From Paraferrimonas sedimenticola (GTDB lineage: Bacteria; Pseudomonadota; Gammaproteobacteria; Enterobacterales; Shewanellaceae): DNA of 64,000 nt. A model generated the notes under the pieces. That model made no database searches, was not told the DNA's origin, and saw only the letters and a program-made list of their open reading frames with translations. The DNA lies in assembly GCF_002282855.1 (NCBI RefSeq), contig NZ_NRIR01000002.1:186001-250000 (forward strand), given 5' to 3'. Below, piece after piece: positions 31,509 through 42,394 of this stretch; position 1 is the first letter of the stretch, and every line of letters begins with the position of its first letter. Made by a program: the position numbers and the translations under genes.

Positions 31509-32087
31509 TTAGGTCCAGTACCAGATTTGGCAGCCGTTCATGCCGGCGCGTTGCAGCTTGTGGCGATCTCGCTCGGCTTGGCGCTTGCTGTCGTAGGGGC
31601 CTAAGCGCACACGATACCAAATGCCGTTCTTTTGACTTTCGGTGCGTTTGACTTCGGCTTCTAGGCCTTGGAAGGCGATGGTGGCACGCATGGCTTGGGC
31701 GTCGTCGCTATTTCTAAAGGAGCCGCACTGCATTTGATAAGGGCGACCCGGTTCGGTTTTCTCTGGCAAGTCCACTTCGACCGACTTTTGTGGCAGTTGG
31801 TCGAGATAATCCCAGTTTTCCTGAGGCTTAGGCGGTAAGTTGTCGCTGCCTGCGTTGGATTTAGGCTTGGACGGCAAAACGATGGGATCAGGTTTAGTGG
31901 CTATGCTTGGGTCGTCCGCGCTGCCGCTAATCTGATATAGGAAGTAGCCAAAACCTGCGATCAAAACGACCGCAGGGGCAATCTTAAGCCAGGCTGCAGG
32001 CTTTGCTGCAGCGCGGGCCGGTTTGTTTCGAGTAGAGGGCTTCTTTTTCTTTGGTCTGCCGCGATTGGCATAGTCCCTTTGGCTCAT
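31509..32087 (-). CDS. ftsN: SPOR-domain cell division protein FtsN
   Basis: A short basic cytoplasmic tail (RGRPKKKK) leads to one membrane helix (about 33-50), a Pro/Lys/Asp-rich periplasmic linker, and a C-terminal SPOR domain (about 115-192, GSFRNSDDAQAMRATI, RVRLGPYDSKRQAERDR) that binds denuded glycan at the septum. At 192 residues it is shorter than E. coli FtsN (319). FtsN triggers septal peptidoglycan synthesis. Position between argS and hslV supports the name, though a generic SPOR protein cannot be excluded. It starts four bases after argS. Confidence 0.83.
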   Translation of the reverse strand: MSQRDYANRGRPKKKKPSTRNKPARAAAKPAAWLKIAPAVVLIAGFGYFLYQISGSADDPSIATKPDPIVLPSKPKSNAGSDNLPPKPQENWDYLDQLPQKSVEVDLPEKTEPGRPYQMQCGSFRNSDDAQAMRATIAFQGLEAEVKRTESQKNGIWYRVRLGPYDSKRQAERDRHKLQRAGMNGCQIWYWT

Positions 32088-32091
32088 TGAA

Positions 32092-33840
32092 TTACATGCG
32101 CTCCAGCGTTTTGATTCCCAGTAGCTCAAGTCCGGTCTTCAGGGTGCGTTCGGTGAGTTTTGCCAGCTTGAGGCGGCTGTCGCGCGCGCTGGTCTGCTCG
32201 GCACTTAGCACAGGGCAAGCTTCGTAGAAGCTTGAGAACACACCCGCCAGCTCAAACAGATATCCACACAATACATGAGGGGTACCCCGCTCGGCTAGTC
32301 GATTAATCACTTCCGCGAACTGGGCCAACTTGTTGGCTAGCTCCACTTCTTTCTCTTGCTCAAGGGCAATTGGTGACTGGCTGGCGTCGATGCCAGCTTC
32401 GGTGGCTTTGCGCAGAATGTTGCGCACGCGGGTCAGGGCGTATAGCAAGTAAGGCGCAGTGTTACCCTCAAAGCTCAGCATTTGCTCGAAGCTAAAGATG
32501 TAATCTGAGCTGCGGTTTTTCGACAAATCGGCGTATTTCACTGAGCCGATACCAACCGCTAACGCGATTTCGCGCAACTCGTCTTCACTCAAATCTGGGT
32601 TCTTCGACTTCACTAGCTCAAACGCGCGCTGCTCGGCTTCGTTAAGCAGGTCAATTAACTTAACTGTGTCACCAGAACGGGTTTTAAACGGCTTGCCGTC
32701 TTCGCCGTTCATGGTACCAAAGCCCATGTGCTCAAGGCTTAAGCCGTCTTTTACAAAACCGGCTTTGCGAGCCACGCTAAATACTTGCTGAAAGTGCAGG
32801 CCTTGGCGTTGGTCAACAAAGTACAGAGCGCGATCGGCGTTTAGCTGATTCTGACGGTAGCGCATTGCGGCTAGGTCAGTGGTGGAGTACAGAAAGCCGC
32901 CACCTTGCTTTTGTACGATAACCGGCAGTGGGTCACCGTTTTGGTTCTTAAATTCGTCCAAGAATACGCATTTAGCGCCTTGGTCTTCGGTCAACAAACC
33001 TGAGGCTTCTAAGTCGGCCACCACTTGGGCTAAGTCCGGGTTGTAGCTTGACTCACCGCGAACGTCATCACGGGTCAGTTTTACGTTGAGCTTGTCGTAC
33101 ACCTGCTGACAGTGGTCTAGCGAGATTTCGTTAAACTCGCGCCATAAAGCCAAGCAATCTTCATCGCCAGATTGCAGCTCAACCACCAATTCGCGAGCGC
33201 GTTTGGCAAAGTCTTCGCTCTCGTCAAAGCGCTTCTTGGCAGCGCGATAGAAGCTTTCTAAGTCCGACAGTGCCATCGAGATTTCGGTGTTTTGCGCACG
33301 CATCTCTTCCATGTAGGCCAGCAGCATGCCGAACTGAGTACCCCAATCACCTACGTGGTTTTGGCGAATCACTTTGTGTCCCAAGAACTCAAGGGCGCGG
33401 GCAACTGCATCGCCAATGATGGATGAGCGCAGGTGCCCTACGTGCATCTCTTTGGCTAGGTTTGGCGAAGACAAGTCCACCACTATGGTTTGCGACTCAG
33501 GCAGTGGCACGCCTAGGTGCTCGTCGTCCAAGGCCGCTTGCAGTTGGTTGGCCAGGGTATTGTCGTCAACGAAGAAGTTGATAAAGCCAGGACCGGCGAT
33601 CTCCACTTTGGCAATGTGCTCAGAGGCTGGCAGATTGTCGATCAGCAGTTGCGCCAAATCACGTGGTGGTTTTCCTGCCGCTTTGGCGGTCATTAGCGCC
33701 AAGTTGGTGGCGAAATCCCCATGGGACTTATCCTTGGTTCGATCCAGCTGCAATCGAGGGGTGAAGTCCGCTGCGATAATGCTCTGATCTTTTAGCTTTG
33801 CCAGGCTTTGTTCTAGCAATTCCAGGATGTGTTGTTTCAT
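32092..33840 (-). CDS. argS: Arginyl-tRNA synthetase
   Basis: A class I synthetase of 582 residues. It has the N-terminal Add1 domain, the HIGH-type motif [20 protein letters not shown] (HVGH), the Arg[13 protein letters not shown] block, and the C-terminal DALR anticodon-binding domain. Length fits E. coli ArgRS (577). The family start [13 protein letters not shown] at 33840 was used; the frame is open a further 41 codons into the priA side without similarity. The ribosome site is weak. Confidence 0.97.
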   Translation of the reverse strand: MKQHILELLEQSLAKLKDQSIIAADFTPRLQLDRTKDKSHGDFATNLALMTAKAAGKPPRDLAQLLIDNLPASEHIAKVEIAGPGFINFFVDDNTLANQLQAALDDEHLGVPLPESQTIVVDLSSPNLAKEMHVGHLRSSIIGDAVARALEFLGHKVIRQNHVGDWGTQFGMLLAYMEEMRAQNTEISMALSDLESFYRAAKKRFDESEDFAKRARELVVELQSGDEDCLALWREFNEISLDHCQQVYDKLNVKLTRDDVRGESSYNPDLAQVVADLEASGLLTEDQGAKCVFLDEFKNQNGDPLPVIVQKQGGGFLYSTTDLAAMRYRQNQLNADRALYFVDQRQGLHFQQVFSVARKAGFVKDGLSLEHMGFGTMNGEDGKPFKTRSGDTVKLIDLLNEAEQRAFELVKSKNPDLSEDELREIALAVGIGSVKYADLSKNRSSDYIFSFEQMLSFEGNTAPYLLYALTRVRNILRKATEAGIDASQSPIALEQEKEVELANKLAQFAEVINRLAERGTPHVLCGYLFELAGVFSSFYEACPVLSAEQTSARDSRLKLAKLTERTLKTGLELLGIKTLERM

Positions 33841-33920
33841 AGGTGTACAGCCGTATATTTGACAGGAAAATTGAACGTAAAAACGAACCGGCCATTTTAG
33901 CAGAATCTTTTGGAATCTGG

Positions 33921-36125
33921 CTAGCTTAGATCTTGTGGGTCGCGGTCTAGGTTCCAGCGACATTTGCGCGCATACGGCGAGGCTTCGATGTTGGCCAACT
34001 CAGCCTCCACGATCGCCTGTAATTGGTTGCGGGTTTGGCTTTGGCATAACAGCTGATAGCGATATTTACCGGCGCGGCGTTCAATGGCGCAGGGCAGGGG
34101 TCCTAACAGTTCCATGTCTTGATAGTGGCCCAAGCGCTCGGCGGCAAATTGCAAAAGATTGAGCGCGTCTTGGCTATTGTGAGCCTCGGCTTGAATTTGC
34201 AGCATGAACTGCTTGGGTGGCAGTAGTGCTGCACTTCGCTCTTGTAGCAACTCGCGGCTGAGCTCGGTGTAGCCTTGGCTGAGCAGGCCTTGAATCAAAG
34301 GGTGCTGGGCTTGATGGGTTTGCAGTAGCACTTCGCCCGGTTTGGAAGCGCGACCGGCGCGTCCTGCTACTTGGGTAATCAGCTGAGCTAAGCGCTCAGG
34401 CGCGCGAAAATCGGCGCTAAACAAGGCGCCGTCAACATCCAGCAAAGCCACCAAAGTCACGTCAGGGAAGTGATGGCCTTTGGCCAACATTTGGGTGCCA
34501 ATCAGCAAACGGTACTTGCCCGAGCGAATGCCTTCTAAGCGTCTTTCTAACTCGCCTTTACGCCGTATGCTGTCGCGATCTATGCGGACCGCGGGATAGT
34601 CGCTAAAGCGTTGCGATAAATACTCTTCGAGCTGTTCGGTGCCGACCCCTTGGCCAAATAACAGTGTGGACGAACAGTTGGCGCATTGAATTGGGATAGG
34701 CCGAGCATCATCGCAGTGATGACAGTGAATTTCGCCGTTGGCACGGTGAACCGTATAAAAAGCATCACAGCGCTGGCACTCGTGCAAATAACCACACTCG
34801 TGACACATTAGCGCCGGCGCATAGCCGCGACGGTTTAAAAACAGCAGCACTTGTTCGCCGGCTTTGAGCTTTTGTTCGATGCGCTCAATTAGCGCAGGTG
34901 ATAGCCCGGCTTCTAGTTGCGCATGGGTGATATCCACCACACCATTCTTTGGCGGCTTGGCATTACCAGCCCTTTGGGTCAGGCTCAGATGTTGGTAGCG
35001 ACCATTCAGCGCGTTGTGCAAGGTTTCTAAACTCGGCGTAGCGCTGCCAAGCAGTACAGGTACCCCTTCAAGGTGGGCACGGCGTACCGCCAAATCGCGC
35101 GCGTGATAACGCACCCCATCTTGCTGCTTAAACGACAGGTCGTGTTCTTCGTCTAACACAATCAGCCCAGGCCAGCGCATGGGAGTGAATAGCGCCGAGC
35201 GAGTACCAATAATTATGGCTGACTCGCCGGTACGGGCTTTCAGCCAAGCGGTTAGGCGTTGCTGAGGTGTCAGTGCCGAGTGCAGCACCGAAATCGGCAC
35301 CTTAAAGCGACGTTGAAAGCGCGCCAAGGTTTGCGGTGTTAGTCCAATTTCGGGAACCAGCACCAAGACTTGCTTACCTTGCTCAAGCTGAGATTGAATC
35401 AGGCTAAGATACACCTCGGTTTTACCCGAGCCTGTGACCCCTTCGAGCAGATAGGGTTGAAAACCACTTCCTTGATTGACCTGTGCTACGGCAATGGCCT
35501 GCTCGGTATTAAGTTCAAGCGGCTCTTCGCCCATTTGCAATTGCTCGCGCCAGCTCAGGTCGGGCTGGTAAGGCTTGTCATCGGCTTGGATTAACTGTTT
35601 GTCTTGCAGCGCCTTGATAACCGCCTTGGAGAAACCCAATTCACCCAACTCATCATCGCTGTGCTCACGCTCGCTGAGGGCTCGAAGCAGGGCTTGTTGT
35701 TGCTTGGCGCGATTGAGCTCGCCCAGATCGAATTCTTGGCCTTGGAGAGTCAGCTGCCAAAAGCGCTCGCTGGCAAGCTCAGCCCTGGCGTCTTGGCGAA
35801 GAGCGACGGGTAACGCTTGAGTGAGCATTTGCCCCAGTGGCGCAAAGTAGTAACGCGCCGCCCATTGGCTGAGCTTTAGAAGTGATTCGGGAAACAGCGG
35901 CTCAGCGTCGAGCACCTTGAGGTATGGTTTGATTTTTCTGACGTCGAAATCTGGCGTGTCCACGAGACGCGTGACCAAGCCGACTTGAGTTCTAGGCCCA
36001 AAGCGCACCAGTACGCGTGCCCCAACCACCGCAGGAGCTTGGCCTGCTGGCACTTGGTAACAGAATACTTGGCGCAAGGGCACGGCGAGTGCGACTTCAA
36101 CGTATAAGGGCTTGGTCTCTGGCAC
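33921..36125 (-). CDS. priA: Primosomal replication restart helicase PriA
   Basis: PriA recognises stalled forks and reloads the replisome. The 734-residue protein has the N-terminal 3'-DNA-binding domain ([18 protein letters not shown]), Walker [12 protein letters not shown], the DEEH box, and eight zinc cysteines between the helicase lobes ([13 protein letters not shown], then CHHC and CANC). The helicase motif [14 protein letters not shown] follows. GTG start at 36125. It is divergent from rpmE, as in E. coli. Confidence 0.97.
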   Translation of the reverse strand: MPETKPLYVEVALAVPLRQVFCYQVPAGQAPAVVGARVLVRFGPRTQVGLVTRLVDTPDFDVRKIKPYLKVLDAEPLFPESLLKLSQWAARYYFAPLGQMLTQALPVALRQDARAELASERFWQLTLQGQEFDLGELNRAKQQQALLRALSEREHSDDELGELGFSKAVIKALQDKQLIQADDKPYQPDLSWREQLQMGEEPLELNTEQAIAVAQVNQGSGFQPYLLEGVTGSGKTEVYLSLIQSQLEQGKQVLVLVPEIGLTPQTLARFQRRFKVPISVLHSALTPQQRLTAWLKARTGESAIIIGTRSALFTPMRWPGLIVLDEEHDLSFKQQDGVRYHARDLAVRRAHLEGVPVLLGSATPSLETLHNALNGRYQHLSLTQRAGNAKPPKNGVVDITHAQLEAGLSPALIERIEQKLKAGEQVLLFLNRRGYAPALMCHECGYLHECQRCDAFYTVHRANGEIHCHHCDDARPIPIQCANCSSTLLFGQGVGTEQLEEYLSQRFSDYPAVRIDRDSIRRKGELERRLEGIRSGKYRLLIGTQMLAKGHHFPDVTLVALLDVDGALFSADFRAPERLAQLITQVAGRAGRASKPGEVLLQTHQAQHPLIQGLLSQGYTELSRELLQERSAALLPPKQFMLQIQAEAHNSQDALNLLQFAAERLGHYQDMELLGPLPCAIERRAGKYRYQLLCQSQTRNQLQAIVEAELANIEASPYARKCRWNLDRDPQDLS

Positions 36126-36286
36126 GGTTTGCTATGGTTATATTTGTGCGAAAACGCTTGAAAAATCAGTCTCCAGTCTAAAGCTTTGTGGTGGAGTGGG
36201 CTAGCGATTCAGATTGGAATTGCGATTCCCTAGTTCTAATGGCCGATGCTAAGGCGAAAATGGCCGCAAATTTAAACAGATTTATC

Positions 36287-36315
36287 TTGAAGCTGTGCTG
36301 GGAATGGGATAGTAT
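36287..36315 (+). promoter_or_regulatory. Sigma-70 promoter of rpmE
   Basis: TTGAAG (36287-36292), 17-base spacer, TAGTAT (36310-36315). It gives an rpmE leader of about 75 bases. Confidence 0.7.
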
Positions 36316-36397
36316 TCGCGCCCTATTTATTATGTAACCTCGTGTGGTGTCTGGCTTTGGATCAGATGGCGACACGGCCTTAACTGAGGTAACCCCC

Positions 36398-36613
36398 ATG
36401 AAAGATGGTATCCATCCTAACTACGTTGACATCAAGGCAACTTGTTCTTGCGGTAACGTAATCGAAACTCGTTCTACTATCGCCAAAGACATCCACTTGG
36501 ATGTGTGCAGCGCTTGCCACCCTTTCTACACTGGTAAGCAGAAAGTTGCTGACACTGGCGGTCGTGTTGATCGCTTTAAGAAGCGTTTTGGCGCTCTTAG
36601 CAGCAAAAAATAA
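36398..36613 (+). CDS. rpmE: 50S ribosomal protein L31
   Basis: A 71-residue L31 of the zinc-binding (C+) type: [17 protein letters not shown] and VCSACHP supply the four cysteines (16, 18, 37 and 40). It helps bridge the 50S and 30S subunits. GAGGT precedes the ATG. The frame is open 18 codons upstream but the family start is clear. Confidence 0.97.
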   Translation: MKDGIHPNYVDIKATCSCGNVIETRSTIAKDIHLDVCSACHPFYTGKQKVADTGGRVDRFKKRFGALSSKK

Positions 36614-36633
36614 GTCGAATTTCGACTTGTTCA

Positions 36634-36660
36634 CAAAGGCGCCGATTGGCGCCTTTGTCG
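36634..36660 (+). terminator. Intrinsic terminator of rpmE
   Basis: The stem caaaggcgcc/ggcgcctttg with a GATT loop is followed by TCGTTTC. The T-run is imperfect. Confidence 0.75.
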
Positions 36661-36707
36661 TTTCTAATCCCCGCTGATCCGACTACTTATCAATTTTCGC
36701 TAATTCA

Positions 36708-36737
36708 CCTTGAATTTCCCTCAAGGAAGCGTATCGT
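36708..36737 (+). promoter_or_regulatory. Malic enzyme promoter with a palindrome over the -35 box
   Basis: TTGAAT (36710-36715), 16-base spacer, TATCGT (36732-36737). A perfect palindrome CCTTGA-N7-TCAAGG (36708-36726) covers the -35 box and could be an operator for an unidentified regulator. Confidence 0.5.
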
Positions 36738-36788
36738 AGCGGCAATAACCCCCTATTACCCCAAAGTATTTTTTGCAGGACTGCAGTC

Positions 36789-38039
36789 ATGACAGATTTT
36801 CGTCAAAAAGCCCTCGATTATCACGAGTTCCCCGTACCCGGTAAGTACAGTGTTGAGCTAACCAAGCCCGCTGAAACCGCAATGGATCTGTCATTGGCTT
36901 ATAGTCCTGGTGTTGCTGAGCCGGTTCGCGAAATCGCCGCTAACCCAAACGATGCCTACCGTTACACCAACAAAGGCAACCTGATTGCCGTTATTTCTAA
37001 CGGTACTGCGATTTTGGGCTTGGGCGATTTGGGCCCATTGGCCTCTAAGCCTGTGATGGAAGGTAAAGCACTACTGTTTAAGCGCTTCGCTAACCTAGAT
37101 GCCATCGATATCGAAGTAAAACACCGCACAATCGACGAATTTGTTGACACAGTGGCCAATATCGCTGACACCTTTGGCGGCATTAACCTTGAAGACATCA
37201 AGGCGCCAGAGTGTTTTGAAATTGAAAAAGCCTTGATTGAGCGCTGCGCTGTGCCGGTTTTTCATGATGACCAACACGGTACCGCGATTGTGACTGCCGC
37301 AGGCATGATCAACGCACTGGAGATTCAAGGTAAAAACATCGAAGACGCTATCATCGTTTGTATGGGTGCAGGTGCTGCGGCGACCGCTTGTATGGAACTG
37401 TTGATCAAATGCGGTGCGATGCGTGAGAAAATCTACATGCTGGATCGCAAAGGGGTGATTCACACTCGTCGCGACGACATCAACGAATACAAGAAGATGT
37501 TCGCCAACAACACCGACAAGCGCACTCTGCAAGACGTGATTGCTGATGCCGATGTTTTTGTTGGTGTATCTGGCCCCGATTTGGTGACCGCCGAAGACAT
37601 TCAGCTGATGGCCGAAAAGCCAGTGATTTTTGCTTGCTCAAACCCAGATCCAGAGATCAAGCCAGAAGTAGCTCACGCCGCTCGTCAAGACTTGATCATG
37701 GGTACCGGTCGCAGCGACTACCCGAACCAGGTCAACAACGTATTGTGCTTCCCGTTTATCTTCCGCGGTGCACTGGACGTTCGCGCTAGCGCGATTAACG
37801 ACGAGATGAAAGTCGCGGCCGTACACGCTTTGGCCCAGTTGGCCAAAGAGCCGGTATTGCCACAAGTGCTGCAAGCTTACCCAGAAGTGGACTCACTAGA
37901 GTTTGGCGCTGACTATGTGCTGCCAAAACCTATGGACCCGCGTTTGCTGCCACGTATCGCCAAAGCCGTGGCCCAAGCGGCTATCGACTCTGGCGTTGCC
38001 GGTATCGAAGAGCTGCCAGAGAACTACATGGCTGAGTAA
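36789..38039 (+). CDS. Malic enzyme, short form without phosphotransacetylase domain
   Basis: Oxidative decarboxylation of malate to pyruvate. The 416-residue protein has the malic-enzyme N-domain (LAYSPGVAEPVREIA, NGTAILGLGDLGPLASKPVMEGK), the metal-binding FHDDQHGTA and the nucleotide fold CMGAGAAATACMELL. It resembles the N-terminal half of E. coli MaeB but lacks the roughly 330-residue phosphotransacetylase-like domain. Cofactor choice between NAD and NADP cannot be read safely. Single-gene unit with its own promoter and terminator. Confidence 0.93.
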   Translation: MTDFRQKALDYHEFPVPGKYSVELTKPAETAMDLSLAYSPGVAEPVREIAANPNDAYRYTNKGNLIAVISNGTAILGLGDLGPLASKPVMEGKALLFKRFANLDAIDIEVKHRTIDEFVDTVANIADTFGGINLEDIKAPECFEIEKALIERCAVPVFHDDQHGTAIVTAAGMINALEIQGKNIEDAIIVCMGAGAAATACMELLIKCGAMREKIYMLDRKGVIHTRRDDINEYKKMFANNTDKRTLQDVIADADVFVGVSGPDLVTAEDIQLMAEKPVIFACSNPDPEIKPEVAHAARQDLIMGTGRSDYPNQVNNVLCFPFIFRGALDVRASAINDEMKVAAVHALAQLAKEPVLPQVLQAYPEVDSLEFGADYVLPKPMDPRLLPRIAKAVAQAAIDSGVAGIEELPENYMAE

Positions 38040-38055
38040 TCGCTTAGCACAGATT

Positions 38056-38082
38056 AAGGCGCCGCAGGGGCGCCTTTTTTGT
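38056..38082 (+). terminator. Intrinsic terminator of the malic enzyme gene
   Basis: The stem aaggcgcc/ggcgcctt is followed by six T. It isolates the arn operon from upstream transcription. Confidence 0.9.
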
Positions 38083-38228
38083 TCCTTTGCGAGGTTAAAT
38101 CTGGCTGTGCCCCGCAAGAGTAACCCTTGTAATTTCGTGCGTTTGCGCGACTTTGCGGGTAAACTTAGGCGCGATAATTTTGATTGCAGCATTGGCCTTT
38201 TTCGACAGGGCTGATCCTAGGCAGACTA

Positions 38229-39380
38229 ATGAGCTTTTTACCCTTTTCTCGTCCGAGCATGGGCGAGGCAGAAATTAACGCAGTGGCAGAAGTCCTGCGC
38301 AGTGGTTGGATTACCACAGGTCCTAAAAACGCCGAGCTTGAGCAAGCGTTCGCCGAAAGCATAGGCGCTGAGCACGCGATTGCAGTTAGTTCAGCGACAG
38401 CAGGCATGCACGTCACTCTGCTGGCCTTGGATATCGGCCCCGGCGATGAAGTGATTACCCCGAGTATGACTTGGGTATCCACGGTTAACTTAATTTGTTT
38501 GCTGGGTGCCACTCCAGTGTTTGTGGATGTGGATCGCGACACTTTGATGGTGGATGCAGAAACCATAGCGGGCAAAATTACCGACAACACCAAAGCCATC
38601 ATCCCAGTGCACTACGCCGGTTCTGCGCTGGACTTGGCGCCGCTTCGCGCGTTAGCCAAGCAGCATCAAATCGCACTCATCGAAGACGCGGCTCACAGTG
38701 CTGGTACCAGCTATCAAGGCCAGCCGATTGGCGCCTCTGGTACCGCGATTTTCTCCTTCCACGCGATTAAGAACATGACCTGCGCTGAAGGTGGCATGGT
38801 GGTGACTGATGATGCCGAGCTTGCACAGCGTGTGCGTCAGCTAAAATTTCATGGGTTAGGGGTGGACGCCTTTGACAGGCAAACCCAAGGGCGCGCACCG
38901 CAAGCCGAAGTATTGAGCCCAGGCTTTAAGTACAACCTAGCCGACGTCAACGCGGCCATTGCCCTATGTCAGCTTGAGCGTTTGAGCGAGATAAACCAGC
39001 AACGCGCTGAGTTGGCGCAATATTATTTATCCAAGTTGGCAAACGTCGATGGGGTCACACCATTAGCGATTCCTAATGGTTATGATTTCGTGCACGCGTG
39101 GCACCTGCTGATTGTTCGAGTAGAAGCCGATGCCTTTGGCATGGACCGCGACCAATTCATGGCGGCCCTAAAGACCAAAGATATTGGTACTGGCATTCAC
39201 TTTAGAGCAGTGCACACCCAAAAGTATTATCGAGAACGTTTTGGCGATTTGGCGCAAGCCTTGCCAAATAGCCAGTGGAATTCAGAGCGGATTTGTTCTT
39301 TACCTCTGTTTCCGGACATGAGTTTGGCGGATGTGGATCGTGTGATCGCTGCCATTAAACAGATTAAGGCGGAACTTTAA
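38229..39380 (+). CDS. arnB: UDP-4-amino-4-deoxy-L-arabinose:oxoglutarate aminotransferase
   Basis: ArnB is a PLP enzyme that transaminates the 4-keto sugar made by ArnA. The 383-residue protein matches E. coli ArnB from [10 protein letters not shown] to [12 protein letters not shown] is held at Lys181 in FSFHAIKN, and SSATAGMH binds the phosphate. The start follows AGGCAG; the frame extends 15 codons upstream without similarity. It is first of seven genes in the exact arnBCADTEF order of enterobacteria. No PmrA or PhoP box was recognised in the 150 bases upstream. Confidence 0.96.
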   Translation: MSFLPFSRPSMGEAEINAVAEVLRSGWITTGPKNAELEQAFAESIGAEHAIAVSSATAGMHVTLLALDIGPGDEVITPSMTWVSTVNLICLLGATPVFVDVDRDTLMVDAETIAGKITDNTKAIIPVHYAGSALDLAPLRALAKQHQIALIEDAAHSAGTSYQGQPIGASGTAIFSFHAIKNMTCAEGGMVVTDDAELAQRVRQLKFHGLGVDAFDRQTQGRAPQAEVLSPGFKYNLADVNAAIALCQLERLSEINQQRAELAQYYLSKLANVDGVTPLAIPNGYDFVHAWHLLIVRVEADAFGMDRDQFMAALKTKDIGTGIHFRAVHTQKYYRERFGDLAQALPNSQWNSERICSLPLFPDMSLADVDRVIAAIKQIKAEL

Positions 39381-40379
39381 GTGTTTTTACATAAAGACAT
39401 CGAACATTTGTCGGTGGTTATTCCGGTATACAACGAAGCGGATTGTCTACCAGAACTGCTTGAGCGCACTGAAAAGGCTTGTGCTCAGTTAACCTGTCGC
39501 TATGAAATCATCATGGTTGACGATGGCAGCCGTGACGGCTCAGCGCAAATGCTGGTGGACGCGGCCAACAAGCCGGGCAGTCCGTTTGTGGCTCTGATGC
39601 TTAACCGCAACTACGGCCAGCACAGTGCAATTATGGCGGGCTTTGAAGAAGCCAAGGGTGATTTGATCATCACTCTAGACGCCGACCTGCAAAACCCACC
39701 GGAAGAGATTCCACGCCTAGTGGCTGCTGCCAACGAAGGTTATGACGTGGTGGGTACTAAGCGTATGAATCGCCAAGATACGCTGTTTCGTCGCTACTCA
39801 AGCCGGATTATCAATAAGTCGGTGCAACGCGCCACCGGTGTGGATATGACCGATTATGGTTGCATGTTGCGCGCTTATCGCCGTCACATCATCGATGCCA
39901 TGTTGCAGTGTCACGAGCGCTCCACTTTTATTCCAGTTCTGGCCAACAGCTTTGCCCGCCGCACCACGGAAATTCAAGTGGGCCACAACGAGCGCGAGCA
40001 CGGCGATTCTAAGTACAACTTCATGCGCCTTATCAACCTGATGTTTGATTTGGTGACCTGTATGACCACAGCGCCGCTTCGTTTGTTGTCACTAGCCGGA
40101 GGCGCGATTGCCGCCTTAGGCCTGTTATTTGGCATGCTGTTGCTACTTCTTCGCCTAGTTCTTGGTGCCGAGTGGGCCGGCGATGGTGTGTTCACCCTGT
40201 TTGCCTTCTTGTTCATGTTTATCGGCGCCCAGTTCGTCGGTATGGGACTGCTAGGGGAATACATAGGCCGTATTTATAGCGATGTGCGAGCCCGTCCTCG
40301 TTACTTTATTCAACAAATTATTCGAGCGCCTCAGGAATCCAGCGATTCCGACAGCGAGCGCGAGTCACAACAAGCATAG
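39381..40379 (+). CDS. arnC: Undecaprenyl-phosphate 4-deoxy-4-formamido-L-arabinose transferase
   Basis: A family 2 glycosyltransferase that moves the formylated sugar onto undecaprenyl phosphate at the inner membrane. It has [19 protein letters not shown], the DXD-type [11 protein letters not shown] and two C-terminal membrane helices (about 230-290), 332 residues in all. Its GTG start immediately follows the arnB stop codon. Confidence 0.95.
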   Translation: MFLHKDIEHLSVVIPVYNEADCLPELLERTEKACAQLTCRYEIIMVDDGSRDGSAQMLVDAANKPGSPFVALMLNRNYGQHSAIMAGFEEAKGDLIITLDADLQNPPEEIPRLVAAANEGYDVVGTKRMNRQDTLFRRYSSRIINKSVQRATGVDMTDYGCMLRAYRRHIIDAMLQCHERSTFIPVLANSFARRTTEIQVGHNEREHGDSKYNFMRLINLMFDLVTCMTTAPLRLLSLAGGAIAALGLLFGMLLLLLRLVLGAEWAGDGVFTLFAFLFMFIGAQFVGMGLLGEYIGRIYSDVRARPRYFIQQIIRAPQESSDSDSERESQQA

Positions 40380-40387
40380 GAATAAGC

Positions 40388-42367
40388 ATGAAAGCGATTG
40401 TATTTGCGTATCATGATATTGGCTGCGAAGGTATTCGCCGCCTGTTAGACGCTGGCATTCAAGTCGAGGCCATCTTCACTCACGTGGATGACCCAACGGA
40501 AAACCGCTTTTTTGAGTCGGTGGCCGAGTTAGCCGCCGAGCGCGGTATTACTGTTTACGCACCAGAAGACGTGAACCACCCAATTTGGGTGGAGCGCATC
40601 GCTCAAATCGAGCCTGATTTCATTTTCTCATTCTACTACCGCAACTTGTTGTCACAGGCGGTATTGGACTGTGCCAAAGTAGCGGCGCTGAACCTGCACG
40701 GTTCATTGCTTCCGCGCTACCGCGGTCGCGTACCGGCCAACTGGGCGATCCTTAACGGTGAAACCGAGACTGGCGTTACTTTGCACAAGATGACGGTTAA
40801 GCCAGATGCGGGTGATATCGCTGCCCAGCAAAAAGTGGCCATTGAGCCGCAGGACAACGCCAAAGACTTGCACGCCAAGCTTAAACTCGCCGCTGGTGAG
40901 CTGCTGGCTGACACTTTGCCTAAGCTAATCGCTGGCAAGGTTAGCTACACCGCTCAAGACGAGTCGCAAGCCACTTATTTCGGCGGTCGTCGCCCAGAAG
41001 ACGGCGAGCTGCAGTGGAGCAAGAGTGCTAATGAACTGCACAACTTGGTGCGCGCGGTAACTAAGCCGTACCCGGGTGCCTTTACCTTTACCGGTGAGCG
41101 CAAGAGCCTGGTGTGGAAATCCACCGTTGTCGAGCAAAACTCGGACGCAGCACCAGGGACTATCGTTAACGCCTCCCCACTACAAGTGGCCTGTAAAGAA
41201 GGCTTACTGCAAATCGACGCGGGTCAAACCGAATCGGGTTTGTACGTCAACGGCGAGCAGTTAGCTCGTGAAATGAACCTAGTTGAAGGCATGCGCTTTG
41301 GCCCGAAAGCCTCATCTCAGTTGAACTTGGATCGCAAGACCAAGGTACTTATTCTGGGTGTGAACGGCTTTATCGGTAACCACTTAACCGAGCGCCTGTT
41401 GGCCGATGGAAACTTTGAAGTTTACGGTTTGGATATTGGCTCAAGTGCGATTGAGCGCTTGATGGATCACCCAGATTTCCACTTTGTTGAAGGTGATATT
41501 TCGATTCACACCGAGTGGATTGAGTACCACATCAAGAAGTGCGACGTGATCTTGCCGCTGGTGGCGATTGCTACTCCAATCGAATACACCCGTAACCCGC
41601 TGCGCGTGTTCGAGTTGGATTTCGAAGAGAACCTGCGCATCGTTCGCTACTGTGTGAAGTACAACAAGCGCATCATCTTCCCATCCACCTCTGAGGTGTA
41701 TGGCATGTGTGACGAGCCAGACTTTGACGAAGATAAGTCTAAGCTGATCGTTGGTCCTATTAGCAAACAGCGTTGGATCTACTCGGTATCTAAGCAACTG
41801 CTGGACCGCGTGATTTGGGCCTACGGTAAGAAAGAAGGCCTTAAGTTCACTCTGTTCCGCCCGTTTAACTGGATGGGCCCCCGCCTAGATAGCTTGAACT
41901 CAGCCCGTATTGGTAGCTCACGCGCTATTACTCAGCTGATTTTGAATCTGGTTGAAGGTACGCCTATCAAGCTGGTTGACGGTGGTGAACAGAAGCGTTG
42001 CTTTACCGACATCGAAGACGGTATCGAAGCACTATTCCGCATAGTTGCTAACAAGGACAACCTGTGTGATGGCCAGATCATCAACATTGGTGCCCCTGAA
42101 AACGAAGCCTCAATTAAGCACATGGCCGAAGTGCTGCTGGAGAAATTTGAAGCGCACCCATTGCGCGACCAATTCCCTCCGTTTGCCGGCTTTAAAGTGG
42201 TGGAAAGCCACAGCTTTTACGGTGACGGCTACCAAGACGTGTCACACCGCAAGCCAAGCATTCGCAACGCTAAGCGTTTGATCGATTGGGAGCCAACCCA
42301 TAGCATGGAAACTACCATCGAGAAGACGCTAAACTTCTTCTTAGACAGCGCGGTAGACGAGAAGTAG
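40388..42367 (+). CDS. arnA: Bifunctional ArnA: UDP-L-Ara4N formyltransferase / UDP-glucuronate decarboxylase
   Basis: Two enzymes in one 659-residue chain. The N-terminal formyltransferase (about 1-300) has the folate-site signature [19 protein letters not shown]. The C-terminal decarboxylase (about 315-655) has the Rossmann motif [15 protein letters not shown] and the catalytic SxYxxxK-type [10 protein letters not shown]. It makes UDP-4-keto-pentose from UDP-glucuronate and formylates the ArnB product. UDP-glucose dehydrogenase, which supplies UDP-glucuronate, is not in the window. Starts eight bases after arnC. Confidence 0.97.
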   Translation: MKAIVFAYHDIGCEGIRRLLDAGIQVEAIFTHVDDPTENRFFESVAELAAERGITVYAPEDVNHPIWVERIAQIEPDFIFSFYYRNLLSQAVLDCAKVAALNLHGSLLPRYRGRVPANWAILNGETETGVTLHKMTVKPDAGDIAAQQKVAIEPQDNAKDLHAKLKLAAGELLADTLPKLIAGKVSYTAQDESQATYFGGRRPEDGELQWSKSANELHNLVRAVTKPYPGAFTFTGERKSLVWKSTVVEQNSDAAPGTIVNASPLQVACKEGLLQIDAGQTESGLYVNGEQLAREMNLVEGMRFGPKASSQLNLDRKTKVLILGVNGFIGNHLTERLLADGNFEVYGLDIGSSAIERLMDHPDFHFVEGDISIHTEWIEYHIKKCDVILPLVAIATPIEYTRNPLRVFELDFEENLRIVRYCVKYNKRIIFPSTSEVYGMCDEPDFDEDKSKLIVGPISKQRWIYSVSKQLLDRVIWAYGKKEGLKFTLFRPFNWMGPRLDSLNSARIGSSRAITQLILNLVEGTPIKLVDGGEQKRCFTDIEDGIEALFRIVANKDNLCDGQIINIGAPENEASIKHMAEVLLEKFEAHPLRDQFPPFAGFKVVESHSFYGDGYQDVSHRKPSIRNAKRLIDWEPTHSMETTIEKTLNFFLDSAVDEK

Positions 42368-42394
42368 GCTTTCAATTATTAGCGGAGGACAAGC

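Noticed and set aside
38083-38228. PmrA or PhoP box before arnB
   Set aside because: Single TTAA-like half sites occur (GGTTAAAT, ACTTAGG) but no properly spaced direct repeat.
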